NCBI RefSeq assembly: GCF_001429285.1
Contig: NZ_LMJJ01000040.1
Coordinates: 751,365 to 815,364, forward strand
Source: Ensifer sp. Root278
GTDB taxonomy: Bacteria; Pseudomonadota; Alphaproteobacteria; Rhizobiales; Rhizobiaceae
Direction of reading: 5' to 3'
DNA length: 64,000 nt
Position 1 is the first letter of the stretch. The number at the start of each line of letters is the position of its first letter. Below the pieces are notes generated by a model, which made no database searches, had not been told where the DNA came from, and saw only the letters and a list, made by a program, of their open reading frames with translations. Positions 17,590-26,369 of this stretch are shown here, piece after piece. Both the position numbers and the translations under genes were made by a program.

Positions 17590-18654
17590 ATGACCACTGC
17601 GAGAACCAGCCACGGCAAGATCCCGGCGACCGTCATCACCGGCTTCCTCGGCGCCGGCAAGACGACGATGATCCGCAATCTGCTGCAGAACGCCGACGGC
17701 AAGCGCATCGCGCTGATCATCAACGAGTTCGGCGATCTCGGCGTCGACGGCGACGTCTTGAAGGGCTGCGGCGCGGAGGCCTGCACCGAGGACGACATCA
17801 TCGAACTTACCAATGGCTGCATCTGCTGCACCGTTGCCGATGATTTCATCCCGACCATGACCAAGTTGCTCGAACGCGAAAACCGCCCGGACCATATCAT
17901 CATCGAGACCTCGGGCCTGGCGCTGCCGCAGCCGCTGATCGCCGCCTTCAACTGGCCGGACATCCGCAGCGAAGTCACCGTCGATGGCGTCGTCACCGTG
18001 GTCGACAGCGCTGCTGTTGCCGCCGGCCGCTTTGCCGACGACCATGACAAGGTCGATGCGCTGCGCGTCGAGGACGACAATCTCGACCATGAAAGCCCGA
18101 TCGAGGAACTGTTCGAGGATCAGCTGACCGCTGCCGACCTCATCGTGCTCAACAAGACCGATCTGATCGACGCGTCCGGCCTCAAGGCCGTGCGCGACGA
18201 GGTTTCCTCGCGCACCAGCCGCAAGCCGACCATGATCGAGGCAAAGAACGGCGAAGTGGCCGCCGCCATCCTGCTCGGCCTCGGCGTCGGCACCGAAAGC
18301 GATATCGCCAACCGCAAGTCGCACCACGAGATGGAGCATGAAACGGGCGAGGAGCACGACCATGACGAGTTCGACAGCTTCGTCGTCGAGCTCGGCGCCA
18401 TCGCCGATCCGGCCGCCTTCATCGATCGCCTCAAGGGCGTCATCGCCGAGCACGACGTGCTGCGCCTCAAGGGTTTTGCCGATGTGCCCGGCAAGCCGAT
18501 GCGCCTGCTGATCCAGGCCGTCGGTGCCCGCATCGACCAGTATTACGACCGGGCCTGGGCGGCCGGCGAAAAGCGCGGCACGCGCCTCGTCGTCATCGGC
18601 CTGCACGACATGGACGAGGCGGCGGTGCGCGCTGCGATTGCTGCGCTCGTCTGA
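17590..18654 (+). CDS. cobW: CobW, GTPase metallochaperone of cobalamin synthesis
   Basis: 354 residues. G3E GTPase: P-loop GFLGAGKTT at 18-26, metal-binding GCICC at 76-80, SGLALPQPL, NKTDLID and a C-terminal CobW_C domain. A characteristic CobW insert with extra cysteines (LKGCGAEACTEDD) precedes the CICC. Between the two domains is a His/Asp/Glu-rich linker (HHEMEHETGEEHDHDEFD) likely to bind metal. CobW is thought to hand Co2+ to the cobaltochelatase; the adjacent cobN encodes its large subunit. The start lies 3 bp after cobP. A repeat separates it from cobN. Confidence 0.95.
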   Translation: MTTARTSHGKIPATVITGFLGAGKTTMIRNLLQNADGKRIALIINEFGDLGVDGDVLKGCGAEACTEDDIIELTNGCICCTVADDFIPTMTKLLERENRPDHIIIETSGLALPQPLIAAFNWPDIRSEVTVDGVVTVVDSAAVAAGRFADDHDKVDALRVEDDNLDHESPIEELFEDQLTAADLIVLNKTDLIDASGLKAVRDEVSSRTSRKPTMIEAKNGEVAAAILLGLGVGTESDIANRKSHHEMEHETGEEHDHDEFDSFVVELGAIADPAAFIDRLKGVIAEHDVLRLKGFADVPGKPMRLLIQAVGARIDQYYDRAWAAGEKRGTRLVVIGLHDMDEAAVRAAIAALV

Positions 18655-18659
18655 TCGTT

Positions 18660-18745
18660 CATTGAATGAAATGATCTAACGCATTGAAATAACGCAATTC
18701 CGGACGGAAGCCGCTTCACGCGTTTCCGTTCGGAATTGCCCGAAC
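18660..18745 (-). repeat. AATTCC/GCGGTTTTCCG intergenic repeat, copy A (before cobN)
   Basis: CGCAATTCCGGACGGAAGC and a matching TTCCGTTCGGAATTGCCC form an inverted repeat typical of this rhizobial intergenic family. Orientation is opposite to the copy after cobN (22523-22615). Confidence 0.65.
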
Positions 18746-18755
18746 GGACAAGATC

Positions 18756-21700
18756 ATGCATCTGCTTCTCGCCCAGAAAGGAACGATCGCCGACGGCAAC
18801 GAGGCGATCGACCTTGGGCAAACGCCGGCCGATATCCTCTTCCTGTCGGCCGCCGACACCGAGCTTTCCTCGATCGCTGCGGCCCACGGCCGGCGCGACG
18901 GAGGCCTGAGTCTGCGCATTGCCAGCCTGATGAGCCTGATGCACCCGATGTCGGTCGACACCTATGTCGAGCGCACGGCACGTCATGCGAAGCTGATCGT
19001 CGTCCGGCCGCTCGGTGGCGCCAGCTATTTCCGCTATCTGCTCGAAGCCTTGCATGCGGCGGCCGTCACTCACCGTTTCCAGATCGCGGTGCTGCCGGGC
19101 GACGACAAGCCGGACCCGGGCCTTGAACCGTTTTCTACGGTTGAGGCCGATGACCGCCAGCGGCTCTGGGCCTATTTCAACGAGGGCGGCGCCGACAATG
19201 CCGGCCTGTTCCTCGACTATGCCGAGGCGCTGGTTTCAGGCGCCGAGAAACCGCAGCCGGCCAAGCCTTTGCTGAAAGCCGGCATCTGGTGGCCGGGGCG
19301 GGGCGTGATCGGGGTTTCGGATTGGTTGAGTGTTGTGGGGGCTGGAGCCCCCGCATGCGCAAATCCCACCATCGCCATCTGCTTCTACCGCGCGCTGGTC
19401 CAGAGTGGCGAGACACGGCCGGTGGAGGCGCTGATCGATGCGCTGGCGGCGCAAGGGGTTCGGGTACTGCCGGTGTTCGTGTCGAGCCTCAAGGATGCCG
19501 TGTCCGTCGGCACGCTGCAGGCGATTTTTTCCGAGGCCGCACCCGATGTGGTGATGAACGCCACCGGTTTTGCCGTTTCCTCGCCCGGTGCCGACCGGCA
19601 GCCGACGGTACTGGAATCAACCGGCGCGCCGGTGCTGCAGGTGATCTTCTCCGGCTCGTCGCGGGCGCAATGGGAGACATCGCCGCAAGGGCTGATGGCG
19701 CGCGATCTGGCGATGAACGTTGCGCTGCCGGAGGTCGACGGCCGCATTCTCGCGCGCGCCGTCTCGTTCAAGGCGGCGTCGATCTACGATGCGAAAGTCG
19801 AGGCTAACATTGTCGGCCATGAGCCGCTTGAAGACCGGGTGTGTTTTTCCGCAAGCCTCGCCGTCAACTGGGCGAAGCTGCGTCGCACGAAGCCCGCCGA
19901 GCGGCGGATCGCCATCGTCATGGCCAACTATCCGAACCGCGACGGCCGCCTCGGCAATGGCGTCGGACTCGACACGCCGGCCGGCACCGTCGAGGTGCTC
20001 GGCGCCATGGCGCGAGAAGGTTATGTGGTAGGGGCGGTGCCGGCGGATGGCGACGCGCTGATGCGTTACCTGATGGCCGGGCCGACCAATGCGGCAGGCC
20101 GTGATCGTGAAATTAGAGAAACAATTTCGCTCAGCGATTACAACGCCTTCTTTGATTCGCTTCCGAAACAGATTCAGGATGAAGTTGGCGGCCGTTGGGG
20201 CGCGCCCGAGGCCGATCCGTTCTTCCAAGACGGCGGCTTCGCGCTGCCGCTCGCCCGCTTCGGCGATGTCATCGTCGGCATCCAGCCGACGCGCGGCTAC
20301 AACATCGATCCGAAGGAAAGCTACCACTCGCCGGACCTGGTGCCGCCGCATGGCTATCTCGCCTTCTATGCCTTACTGCGCCATCAGTTCGGCGCGCAGG
20401 CCATCGTGCATATGGGCAAGCACGGCAATCTCGAATGGCTGCCGGGCAAGGCCTTGGCGCTGTCCGAGACCTGTTATCCCGAGGCGATCTTCGGGCCGCT
20501 GCCGCATGTCTATCCGTTCATCGTCAACGATCCGGGCGAAGGCACACAGGCCAAGCGCCGCACCAGCGCCGTCATCATCGACCATCTGACGCCACCGCTC
20601 ACGCGCGCCGAATCCTACGGGCCGCTCAAGGATCTGGAGGCGCTGGTCGACGAATATTACGACGCTGCCGGCGGCGACCCGCGACGGCTGCGGCTGCTCA
20701 GCCGCCAGATCCTCGACCTCGTGCGCGACATCGGCCTCGACAGCGATGCCGGTATCGACAAGGGCGACAGCGACGACAAGGCGCTGGAAAAGCTCGATGC
20801 CTATCTCTGCGACCTCAAGGAAATGCAGATCCGCGACGGCCTGCATATCTTCGGCGTGGCGCCGGACGGGCGCTTGCTGACGGACTTGACCGTGGCTCTG
20901 GCGCGCGTCCCACGCGGGCTTGGCGAAGGCGGCGACCAAAGCCTGCAGCGGGCGATCGCGGCGGATGCGGGACTCGCCTTCGATCCGCTCGATTGCGTGA
21001 TGTCGGACGTGTGGACAGGCCCGAAACCGGCTATCCTCGCCGACATCTCCGACGCCCCCTGGCGCACTGCCGGCGACACGGTCGAACGCATCGAGCTGCT
21101 GGCGGCAAGCCTCGTCTCGGGTGAGCAGCCTTGCCCGGCGGACTGGACGAACACGCAAGCCGTACTCGACGAGATCGAAACCCGCCTCAAGCCCTCGATC
21201 ACGGGCTCTGGTGCTGCGGAAATGGCCGGCTTTCTCACCGGCCTCGATGGCCGCTTCGTCGCCCCCGGTCCCTCTGGAGCGCCGACACGAGGCCGGCCGG
21301 ACGTGCTGCCGACCGGCCGCAACTTCTATTCCGTCGACAGCCGCTCGGTGCCGACGCCGGCCGCCTACGAGCTCGGCAAGAAGTCCGCCGAACTGCTGAT
21401 CCGCCGCTATCTGCAGGATCACGGCGAATGGCCGTCGTCCTTTGGGCTCACCGCCTGGGGCACGGCGAACATGCGCACCGGCGGCGACGACATCGCCCAG
21501 GCGCTGGCGCTGATCGGCGCCAAGCCCGTCTGGGACATGGTTTCACGCCGGGTCACGGGCTACGAGATCGTGCCGCTTGCCATGCTCGGCCGGCCGCGCG
21601 TCGACGTAACGCTGCGCATTTCCGGTTTCTTCCGCGATGCCTTCCCGGACCAGATCGCCCTCTTCGACAAGGCGATCCGCGCCGTCGGCGCGCTGGAGGA

Positions 21701-22523
21701 GGACGATGCCGACAACATGATCGCCGCGCGCATGCGGGCGGAAAGCCAGCGGCTGGAGGCAGAAGGCGTCGAGGCTCAAGAGGCCGCGCGTCGCGCCTCC
21801 TATCGCATCTTCGGCGCCAAGCCCGGAGCCTATGGCGCAGGCCTGCAGGCGCTGATCGATGAGAAAGGCTGGGACAGCAGAGCCGATCTCGCCGAGGCCT
21901 ATCTCGCCTGGGGCGCCTATGCCTATGGCGCCGGCGAGGAGGGCAAGGCCGAGCGCGATCTCTTCGAGGAGCGCCTGCGCTCGATCGAGGCGGTGGTGCA
22001 GAACCAGGACAACCGCGAGCATGACCTGCTCGACAGCGACGACTATTACCAGTTCGAAGGCGGCATGAGCGCTGCCGCCGAGCATCTTGGCGGCACCAGG
22101 CCGGCGATCTATCACAACGATCATTCCCGGCCGGAAAAGCCTGTCATCCGCTCGCTGGAGGAAGAGATCGGCCGCGTCGTTCGGGCGCGCGTCGTCAATC
22201 CCAAGTGGATCGATGGCGTCATGCGCCACGGCTATAAGGGCGCCTTCGAGATCGCCGCCACCGTCGACTACATGTTCGCCTTTGCCGCGACCACGGGTGC
22301 GGTGCGCGACCATCACTTCGAGGCCGCCTATCAGGCCTTCGTCGTCGACGAGCGGGTGGCGGAGTTTCTGCGCGACAAGAACCCCGCCGCCTTTGCCGAG
22401 CTTGCCGAGCGGCTGCTGGAAGCGATCGACCGCAATCTCTGGACCCCGCGCTCGAACTCGGCGCGGTTTGAACTTGGTGGCATCAGCGGCGCCGCCACCC
22501 GGCTTCGCGCCGGCAACGAATAG
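18756..22523 (+). CDS. cobN: cobaltochelatase large subunit CobN
   Basis: 1255 residues, close to the usual length (about 1250-1280). CobN/magnesium chelatase H domain from about residue 130 to the end: MNATGFAVSSPGADRQPTVL, VMANYPNRDGRLGNGVGLD, HMGKHGNLEWLPGKALAL, GLTAWGTANMRTGGDDIAQ, and HGYKGAFEIAATVDYMFAF near the C-terminus. With CobS and CobT (not in this window) it inserts Co2+ into hydrogenobyrinic acid a,c-diamide in an ATP-dependent reaction, the key step of the aerobic pathway. Flanked on both sides by inverted copies of one intergenic repeat. No frameshift or missing conserved block seen. Confidence 0.97.
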   Translation: MHLLLAQKGTIADGNEAIDLGQTPADILFLSAADTELSSIAAAHGRRDGGLSLRIASLMSLMHPMSVDTYVERTARHAKLIVVRPLGGASYFRYLLEALHAAAVTHRFQIAVLPGDDKPDPGLEPFSTVEADDRQRLWAYFNEGGADNAGLFLDYAEALVSGAEKPQPAKPLLKAGIWWPGRGVIGVSDWLSVVGAGAPACANPTIAICFYRALVQSGETRPVEALIDALAAQGVRVLPVFVSSLKDAVSVGTLQAIFSEAAPDVVMNATGFAVSSPGADRQPTVLESTGAPVLQVIFSGSSRAQWETSPQGLMARDLAMNVALPEVDGRILARAVSFKAASIYDAKVEANIVGHEPLEDRVCFSASLAVNWAKLRRTKPAERRIAIVMANYPNRDGRLGNGVGLDTPAGTVEVLGAMAREGYVVGAVPADGDALMRYLMAGPTNAAGRDREIRETISLSDYNAFFDSLPKQIQDEVGGRWGAPEADPFFQDGGFALPLARFGDVIVGIQPTRGYNIDPKESYHSPDLVPPHGYLAFYALLRHQFGAQAIVHMGKHGNLEWLPGKALALSETCYPEAIFGPLPHVYPFIVNDPGEGTQAKRRTSAVIIDHLTPPLTRAESYGPLKDLEALVDEYYDAAGGDPRRLRLLSRQILDLVRDIGLDSDAGIDKGDSDDKALEKLDAYLCDLKEMQIRDGLHIFGVAPDGRLLTDLTVALARVPRGLGEGGDQSLQRAIAADAGLAFDPLDCVMSDVWTGPKPAILADISDAPWRTAGDTVERIELLAASLVSGEQPCPADWTNTQAVLDEIETRLKPSITGSGAAEMAGFLTGLDGRFVAPGPSGAPTRGRPDVLPTGRNFYSVDSRSVPTPAAYELGKKSAELLIRRYLQDHGEWPSSFGLTAWGTANMRTGGDDIAQALALIGAKPVWDMVSRRVTGYEIVPLAMLGRPRVDVTLRISGFFRDAFPDQIALFDKAIRAVGALEEDDADNMIAARMRAESQRLEAEGVEAQEAARRASYRIFGAKPGAYGAGLQALIDEKGWDSRADLAEAYLAWGAYAYGAGEEGKAERDLFEERLRSIEAVVQNQDNREHDLLDSDDYYQFEGGMSAAAEHLGGTRPAIYHNDHSRPEKPVIRSLEEEIGRVVRARVVNPKWIDGVMRHGYKGAFEIAATVDYMFAFAATTGAVRDHHFEAAYQAFVVDERVAEFLRDKNPAAFAELAERLLEAIDRNLWTPRSNSARFELGGISGAATRLRAGNE

Positions 22524-22615
22524 AGCAGCTCCGGGCACGGTTTTCCGTCCGGAATTGCCTGGAAGCAAAGACTTGGGTTCCGTTTCGCGTTCAGTGAAAT
22601 ACGGAAAAGGAACAG
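22523..22615 (+). repeat. AATTCC/GCGGTTTTCCG intergenic repeat, copy B (after cobN)
   Basis: Begins at the cobN stop with AGAGCAGCTCCGGGCACGG, then TTTTCCGTCCGGAATTGCC and a tail with CAGTGAAATACGG. Same family as copies at 18660, 26848, 56632 and 56822, in the direct orientation. Confidence 0.65.
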
Positions 22616-22676
22616 ATGCGGGATCAGAGCTGCGGTTTTGCATCCATCCCGCCAACCGGAAATCGAGGGAGTTATC

Positions 22677-23321
22677 ATGAGCGACGAGACGACAAACAGC
22701 GGCGAACCTGTTGCCGAGAAGGACGATGCCCGCCACGCCATGAAGATGGCGAAGAAGAAGGCCGCCCGCGAAAAGATCATGGCGACGAAGACCGACGAGA
22801 AGGGCCTGATCATCGTCAATACCGGCAAGGGCAAGGGCAAGTCGACCGCCGGTTTCGGCATGATCTTCCGCCATATCGCCCACGGCATGCCCTGCGCCGT
22901 CGTGCAGTTCATCAAGGGCGCCATGGCGACGGGCGAGCGCGAACTGATCGAAAAGCATTTCGGCGACGTCTGCCAGTTCTACACGCTCGGCGAAGGCTTT
23001 ACCTGGGAAACGCAGGACCGCGCGCGTGATGTGGCGATGGCGGAAAAGGCCTGGGAAAAGGCGAAGGAACTGATCCGCGACGAGCGCAACTCGATGGTGC
23101 TGCTCGACGAGATCAACATCGCGCTGCGCTACGACTATATCGACGTCGCCGAAGTCGTGCGCTTTCTGAAGGAAGAGAAGCCGCACATGACCCACGTGGT
23201 CCTGACCGGCCGCAACGCCAAGGAAGACCTGATCGAGATTGCCGATCTCGTCACCGAGATGGAGCTGATCAAGCATCCGTTCCGCTCCGGCATCAAGGCG
23301 CAGCAGGGCGTCGAGTTCTGA
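22677..23321 (+). CDS. cobO: cob(I)yrinic acid a,c-diamide adenosyltransferase
   Basis: 214 residues from the ATG at 22677, with GAGGGAGTT in the leader. P-loop IIVNTGKGKGKSTAGFG, then AVVQFIKGAMATGERELIEK, TWETQDRARDVA, VLLDEINIALRYDYIDV and HVVLTGRNAKEDLIEIADLVTE are the CobA/CobO/ButR family blocks. It attaches the 5'-deoxyadenosyl group from ATP to the Co(I) corrinoid. The first 35 residues are a Lys/Ala-rich, charged extension. It lies 153 bp after cobN with a repeat in the gap, and its stop overlaps the next start by one base (TGATG). Confidence 0.96.
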   Translation: MSDETTNSGEPVAEKDDARHAMKMAKKKAAREKIMATKTDEKGLIIVNTGKGKGKSTAGFGMIFRHIAHGMPCAVVQFIKGAMATGERELIEKHFGDVCQFYTLGEGFTWETQDRARDVAMAEKAWEKAKELIRDERNSMVLLDEINIALRYDYIDVAEVVRFLKEEKPHMTHVVLTGRNAKEDLIEIADLVTEMELIKHPFRSGIKAQQGVEF

Positions 23322-23746
23322 TGAGCCAGAGCTGGCAGTTCTGGGCGCTGCTTTCGGCAGCCTTCGCTGCCCTGACGGCCGTGTTCGCCAAGGTCGGGGT
23401 CGCGCAGATCAACTCCGACTTCGCGACGCTGATCCGCACCGTCGTCATCCTCTGCGTGCTCGCCGGCATTGTGGCTGCGACCGGGCAGTGGCAGAAACCT
23501 TCGGAAATCCCGGGGCGCACCTGGCTGTTCCTGGCACTGTCCGGCCTTGCCACGGGCGCTTCGTGGCTTGCCTATTTCCGGGCGCTGAAACTCGGAGACG
23601 CCGCCCGCGTCGCGCCGATCGACAAGCTGTCGATCGTCATGGTCGCGATCTTCGGCGTTCTCTTCCTCGGCGAAAAACTCAACCTGATGAACTGGCTCGG
23701 CGTCGTGTTGATTGCCGCTGGGGCGCTGCTTTTGGCGGTGTTTTAA
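23321..23746 (+). CDS. small EamA/DMT-family membrane protein
   Basis: 141 residues with four to five membrane helices and a single EamA repeat; full DMT transporters have two repeats and about 300 residues. Signature blocks: WALLSAAFAALTAVFAKVG at the N-terminus, WLAYFRALKLGDAARVAPID and VVLIAAGALLLAV at the end. Such half-size proteins probably dimerise. Its ATG overlaps the cobO stop by one base, so it is translated with the B12 operon, but a role in corrinoid or cobalt transport is only a guess. Confidence 0.82.
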   Translation: MSQSWQFWALLSAAFAALTAVFAKVGVAQINSDFATLIRTVVILCVLAGIVAATGQWQKPSEIPGRTWLFLALSGLATGASWLAYFRALKLGDAARVAPIDKLSIVMVAIFGVLFLGEKLNLMNWLGVVLIAAGALLLAVF

Positions 23747-23791
23747 AGTCCGGCCGCGTTCGCACAATGTGAGCCGCGCGAATGGTCGAAG

Positions 23792-24385
23792 TCAGATCCA
23801 CCGGCGGACACGCCCGCAATAGGCACTGTATGCCTCGCCAAAAACGCGGGAGAGGTGGGTTTCCTCCATGCGGATCTGGTAGGAGATCGAGATCCAGGCG
23901 GAACGCGCCAGCGCCACCGAGACGACGTTGGGCACCGCCAGCACCGTGCCGATCAGCTCCGTGACCATGCCGACATAGATCGGGTTGCGCGAGAAGGCGT
24001 AGAGGCCTGAGGTCACGAGCGGCGCGTCCTGTTTCTCAGGGATGCCGATCTTCCAGGAATGGCGCATCGCCCATTGCGACAGCATCGTCAGCCCGCCGCC
24101 GAGGGCCATCAGCACGAGGCCGATCGCGGCGATGGACGGCGTGTCCAGGGCCGGGATGCGGCCGAATCCCGCGTCGACAACCTGCGGAAAGGCGGCGACC
24201 GCCAGCAGGTGAACCACCAGCGCCGCCACGATCACGCGAAAGAGTTTGCCTGCAAATCCCTCGGCATCGTCGCCATAGGTCAGCACGACGGGTGAGCGGC
24301 CGGATTGAACGCGGCGCAGCGCTGCCAGCGCCAGCGTGAACAGGCCGACGATAAGCATCAGGATGGCGGGCAGGGTGGTGAACAT
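23792..24385 (-). CDS. isoprenylcysteine carboxyl methyltransferase-like membrane protein
   Basis: 197 residues, four to five membrane helices. The C-terminal half has the PEMT/ICMT signature: [18 protein letters not shown], then [18 protein letters not shown] and CGRVRRWI, where the RNP and EE residues bind SAM and acceptor. Bacterial members methylate lipophilic or unknown acceptors at the membrane; the substrate here is not known. Convergent with the EamA gene 45 bp away, so not part of the cob operon. Confidence 0.8.
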   Translation of the reverse strand: MFTTLPAILMLIVGLFTLALAALRRVQSGRSPVVLTYGDDAEGFAGKLFRVIVAALVVHLLAVAAFPQVVDAGFGRIPALDTPSIAAIGLVLMALGGGLTMLSQWAMRHSWKIGIPEKQDAPLVTSGLYAFSRNPIYVGMVTELIGTVLAVPNVVSVALARSAWISISYQIRMEETHLSRVFGEAYSAYCGRVRRWI

Positions 24386-24730
24386 TGGAACCTCTGGGCA
24401 ACGACAGGGGGACGCTTGCGGCCGGGCGCCTGTCTCACAGTCTCTGGCTCGCCCGACTTCCGCGACGCATTTCCTGCAAGTTGCAATCTCTAGCGGCTAG
24501 AGGTTCAAGGGGGTGCGCACTCGACTTTCGTTTTGGTTAGCGCATTTTGTATCAGCGAGTGTCGATGACAGGGAATGCTCGTCAGGCCCTAGGGAGGATT
24601 TCACCGCCATATCCGCACATTGCCTAGATTCAGACATCGCCCCATGACCACCCAATGACCGACATCTATGCGCAGGGTGGTCGCCTTCAGTTTCCAGGAA
24701 GCGATCCTGCGTTGGCCGTCCTGATCGTTC
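24386..24730. other. intergenic region, no gene seen
   Basis: About 345 bp between the ICMT-like gene and a small membrane peptide. It must carry the promoter of the ICMT-like gene. Open frames across it are short and lack coding character. A Shine-Dalgarno-like AGGGAGGA at about 24590 has no convincing frame after it. Confidence 0.4.
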
Positions 24731-24853
24731 TTAGTGGTCCGAGAGTTCCTCGGCCGTTGCGGCAATCTCGGAGTTGCCGAACGTGCCGTCGACATACTTG
24801 AAAACAAGTATACTCATGATCGAGGCGACTATTGCAATCACGACTATACGCAT
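24731..24853 (-). CDS. 40-residue single-pass membrane peptide
   Basis: ATG at 24853 preceded by GGGAAAG at a good distance. The product is one hydrophobic helix (MRIVVIAIVASIMSILVFKY) followed by a short polar tail rich in Glu/Ala. No family recognised. A second peptide of the same design (24922-25053) lies just upstream on the same strand, which supports both being real. Whether they are toxins, regulators of a larger membrane protein or remnants cannot be said. Confidence 0.42.
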   Translation of the reverse strand: MRIVVIAIVASIMSILVFKYVDGTFGNSEIAATAEELSDH

Positions 24854-24921
24854 TCGGCTTTCCCGGTGGTCGTTGCGATCTACAGCAACACCCGGCGAAG
24901 GCCTTGGTTCCCCCATCTAGT

Positions 24922-25053
24922 CTAGTTGGCAGGAACAATTGCAGGCGTCGGCGATGGGGCGGTCTCCAAATCCGGCCGAACCGCCAGAATGCTTATTACG
25001 AGAGCGACGAGAACGCAGATGAGCATGAGGAAGGCGATACCAGCTTTGTCCAT
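24922..25053 (-). CDS. 43-residue single-pass membrane peptide
   Basis: ATG at 25053; product MDKAGIAFLMLICVLVALVI, then ILAVRPD and a Pro/Ala/Thr-rich tail (TAPSPTPAIVPAN). One membrane helix at about residues 5-25 with a periplasm-like tail. Its stop is 68 bp before the start of the 40-residue peptide on the same strand. Ribosome-binding sequence is weak (TCGGGG). No family recognised. Confidence 0.42.
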   Translation of the reverse strand: MDKAGIAFLMLICVLVALVISILAVRPDLETAPSPTPAIVPAN

Positions 25054-25195
25054 GCCCCGACATCAGACGTTTAATGTGGGCAAATCGAGGCGGCGGCACA
25101 GCCGCGTTTAGGGTTGCCCTCTGTGCGGGGGGCCTTGATGAGGCTTCTGGAAGCACGCATATAGATGCCCACATTGTTTAGATCGCGGGTGTACC

Positions 25196-25522
25196 TTGAA
25201 GACCGTTGCTAGAGTTGCGTTTGCTATCGCATCGCTTTTGATAATCGCATCATGCAGTGAAACCGGCCCAGCCCAGACGACCAAGGCGAGCGCATCCGCG
25301 GTCCAGCTGGCAGCCAAAGCAAAGGCGGCTCCCACGCCGAAGATGAGCCGAAAGCAGAGAGCCGCAGTGGAAGCTGAGGCAAAGGCGCGTGCTGAAGCGC
25401 GCAGTCCTCGGCAATGCAAGACCCCTAAGCAGATATGTGGTTACGGCGCCGGGCCAGCAGGCGAAGAATGCTCATGCTGGTCAACCACAGGCGCGCCCGA
25501 CGTTGGTCTGACAGTCAAGTGA
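25196..25522 (+). CDS. small putative lipoprotein
   Basis: 108 residues from a TTG at 25196. Signal sequence KTVARVAFAIASLLIIASC ends in a lipobox (IIASC), so Cys20 would be lipidated. The middle is an Ala/Lys-rich, possibly helical stretch (about 30-70), and the end holds four cysteines (QCKTPKQICGYG, ECSCW) that could form disulfides. No family recognised. No ATG is available at the signal peptide, so the TTG is the only start that keeps it. Confidence 0.55.
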   Translation: MKTVARVAFAIASLLIIASCSETGPAQTTKASASAVQLAAKAKAAPTPKMSRKQRAAVEAEAKARAEARSPRQCKTPKQICGYGAGPAGEECSCWSTTGAPDVGLTVK

Positions 25523-25583
25523 CGTTCACCTAAGTCGCGGCATCTGGTTAGAGTCTCGGCGAGCGGGGAATGCGCGCCGGGAC

Positions 25584-26369
25584 TCAAAGCCCCAGCCAGA
25601 TCCTGAGCGGATGCGTCGGATCGGCGAGTAGCCGGATGGCGAGCGCGATCGAGACGATGACCAGCAGCGGCTTGATGATCTTGGCGCCCTTGGCCATGGC
25701 ATAGCGCGAGCCGACCTGGGCGCCGAGAAACTGGCCGACGCCCATCATCAGGCCGACCTTCCAGAGGATGGCGCCGAAGAAGAGAAATACGCCAAAGGCG
25801 CCGACGTTGGAGCCGAAGTTGAGGAACTTCGTATGCGCTGTCGCCTTCAAGACGCCGAAGCCGGCCAGGGTGACGAAGCCGAGCATGAAGAAGGAGCCGG
25901 TGCCGGGACCAAAGACGCCGTCGTAAAAGCCGATCAACGGCACAAGCGTCAGCGTGAAGACGAAGGGCGTGATCCGACGGTGCTGGTCGACGTCGCCCAT
26001 GTTCGGCTTGAGCCCGAAATAGAGTGCAATGGCGATCAGCAGGAAGGGCAGCACGGCCTTCAGGACGTCGCCTGGAACGATGGTTGCAAGCAGCGCCCCC
26101 AGCACGGAGCCTGCCGCCGACATCAGCGCCATCGGCAATTGCTCTTTCAGGTTCACGTGACCGCGCCGCGCATAGGAAAGGCTTGCCGAACCCGAGCCGA
26201 ACAGCCCCTGCAGCTTGTTGGTGCCGAGCGTCTGCAAGGGCGGAATGCCGGCGATCAGCATGGCGGGAATGGTGATCATGCCGCCGCCGCCGGCGATCGA
26301 ATCGATGAAGCCGGCGATGAAGGCGGCAACGAACAAGAAGGCGAGCAGGTGGAAGGCGAGATCTTGCAC
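25584..26369 (-). CDS. TauE/SafE-family sulfite/sulfonate exporter-like permease
   Basis: About 261 residues from a GTG at 26369 (QDLAFHLLAFLFVAAF); an ATG at 26441 in the same frame would add 24 poorly hydrophobic residues and is less likely. Eight membrane helices in two repeats, with the family motifs FIDSIAGGGGMITIPAML and TNKLQGLFGSGSA in the first half and GFYDGVFGPGTGSFFMLGF plus TKFLNFGSNVGA in the second. Members export sulfite, sulfonate breakdown products or other small organic anions. No sulfur gene lies beside it, so the substrate is open. Confidence 0.86.
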   Translation of the reverse strand: MQDLAFHLLAFLFVAAFIAGFIDSIAGGGGMITIPAMLIAGIPPLQTLGTNKLQGLFGSGSASLSYARRGHVNLKEQLPMALMSAAGSVLGALLATIVPGDVLKAVLPFLLIAIALYFGLKPNMGDVDQHRRITPFVFTLTLVPLIGFYDGVFGPGTGSFFMLGFVTLAGFGVLKATAHTKFLNFGSNVGAFGVFLFFGAILWKVGLMMGVGQFLGAQVGSRYAMAKGAKIIKPLLVIVSIALAIRLLADPTHPLRIWLGL

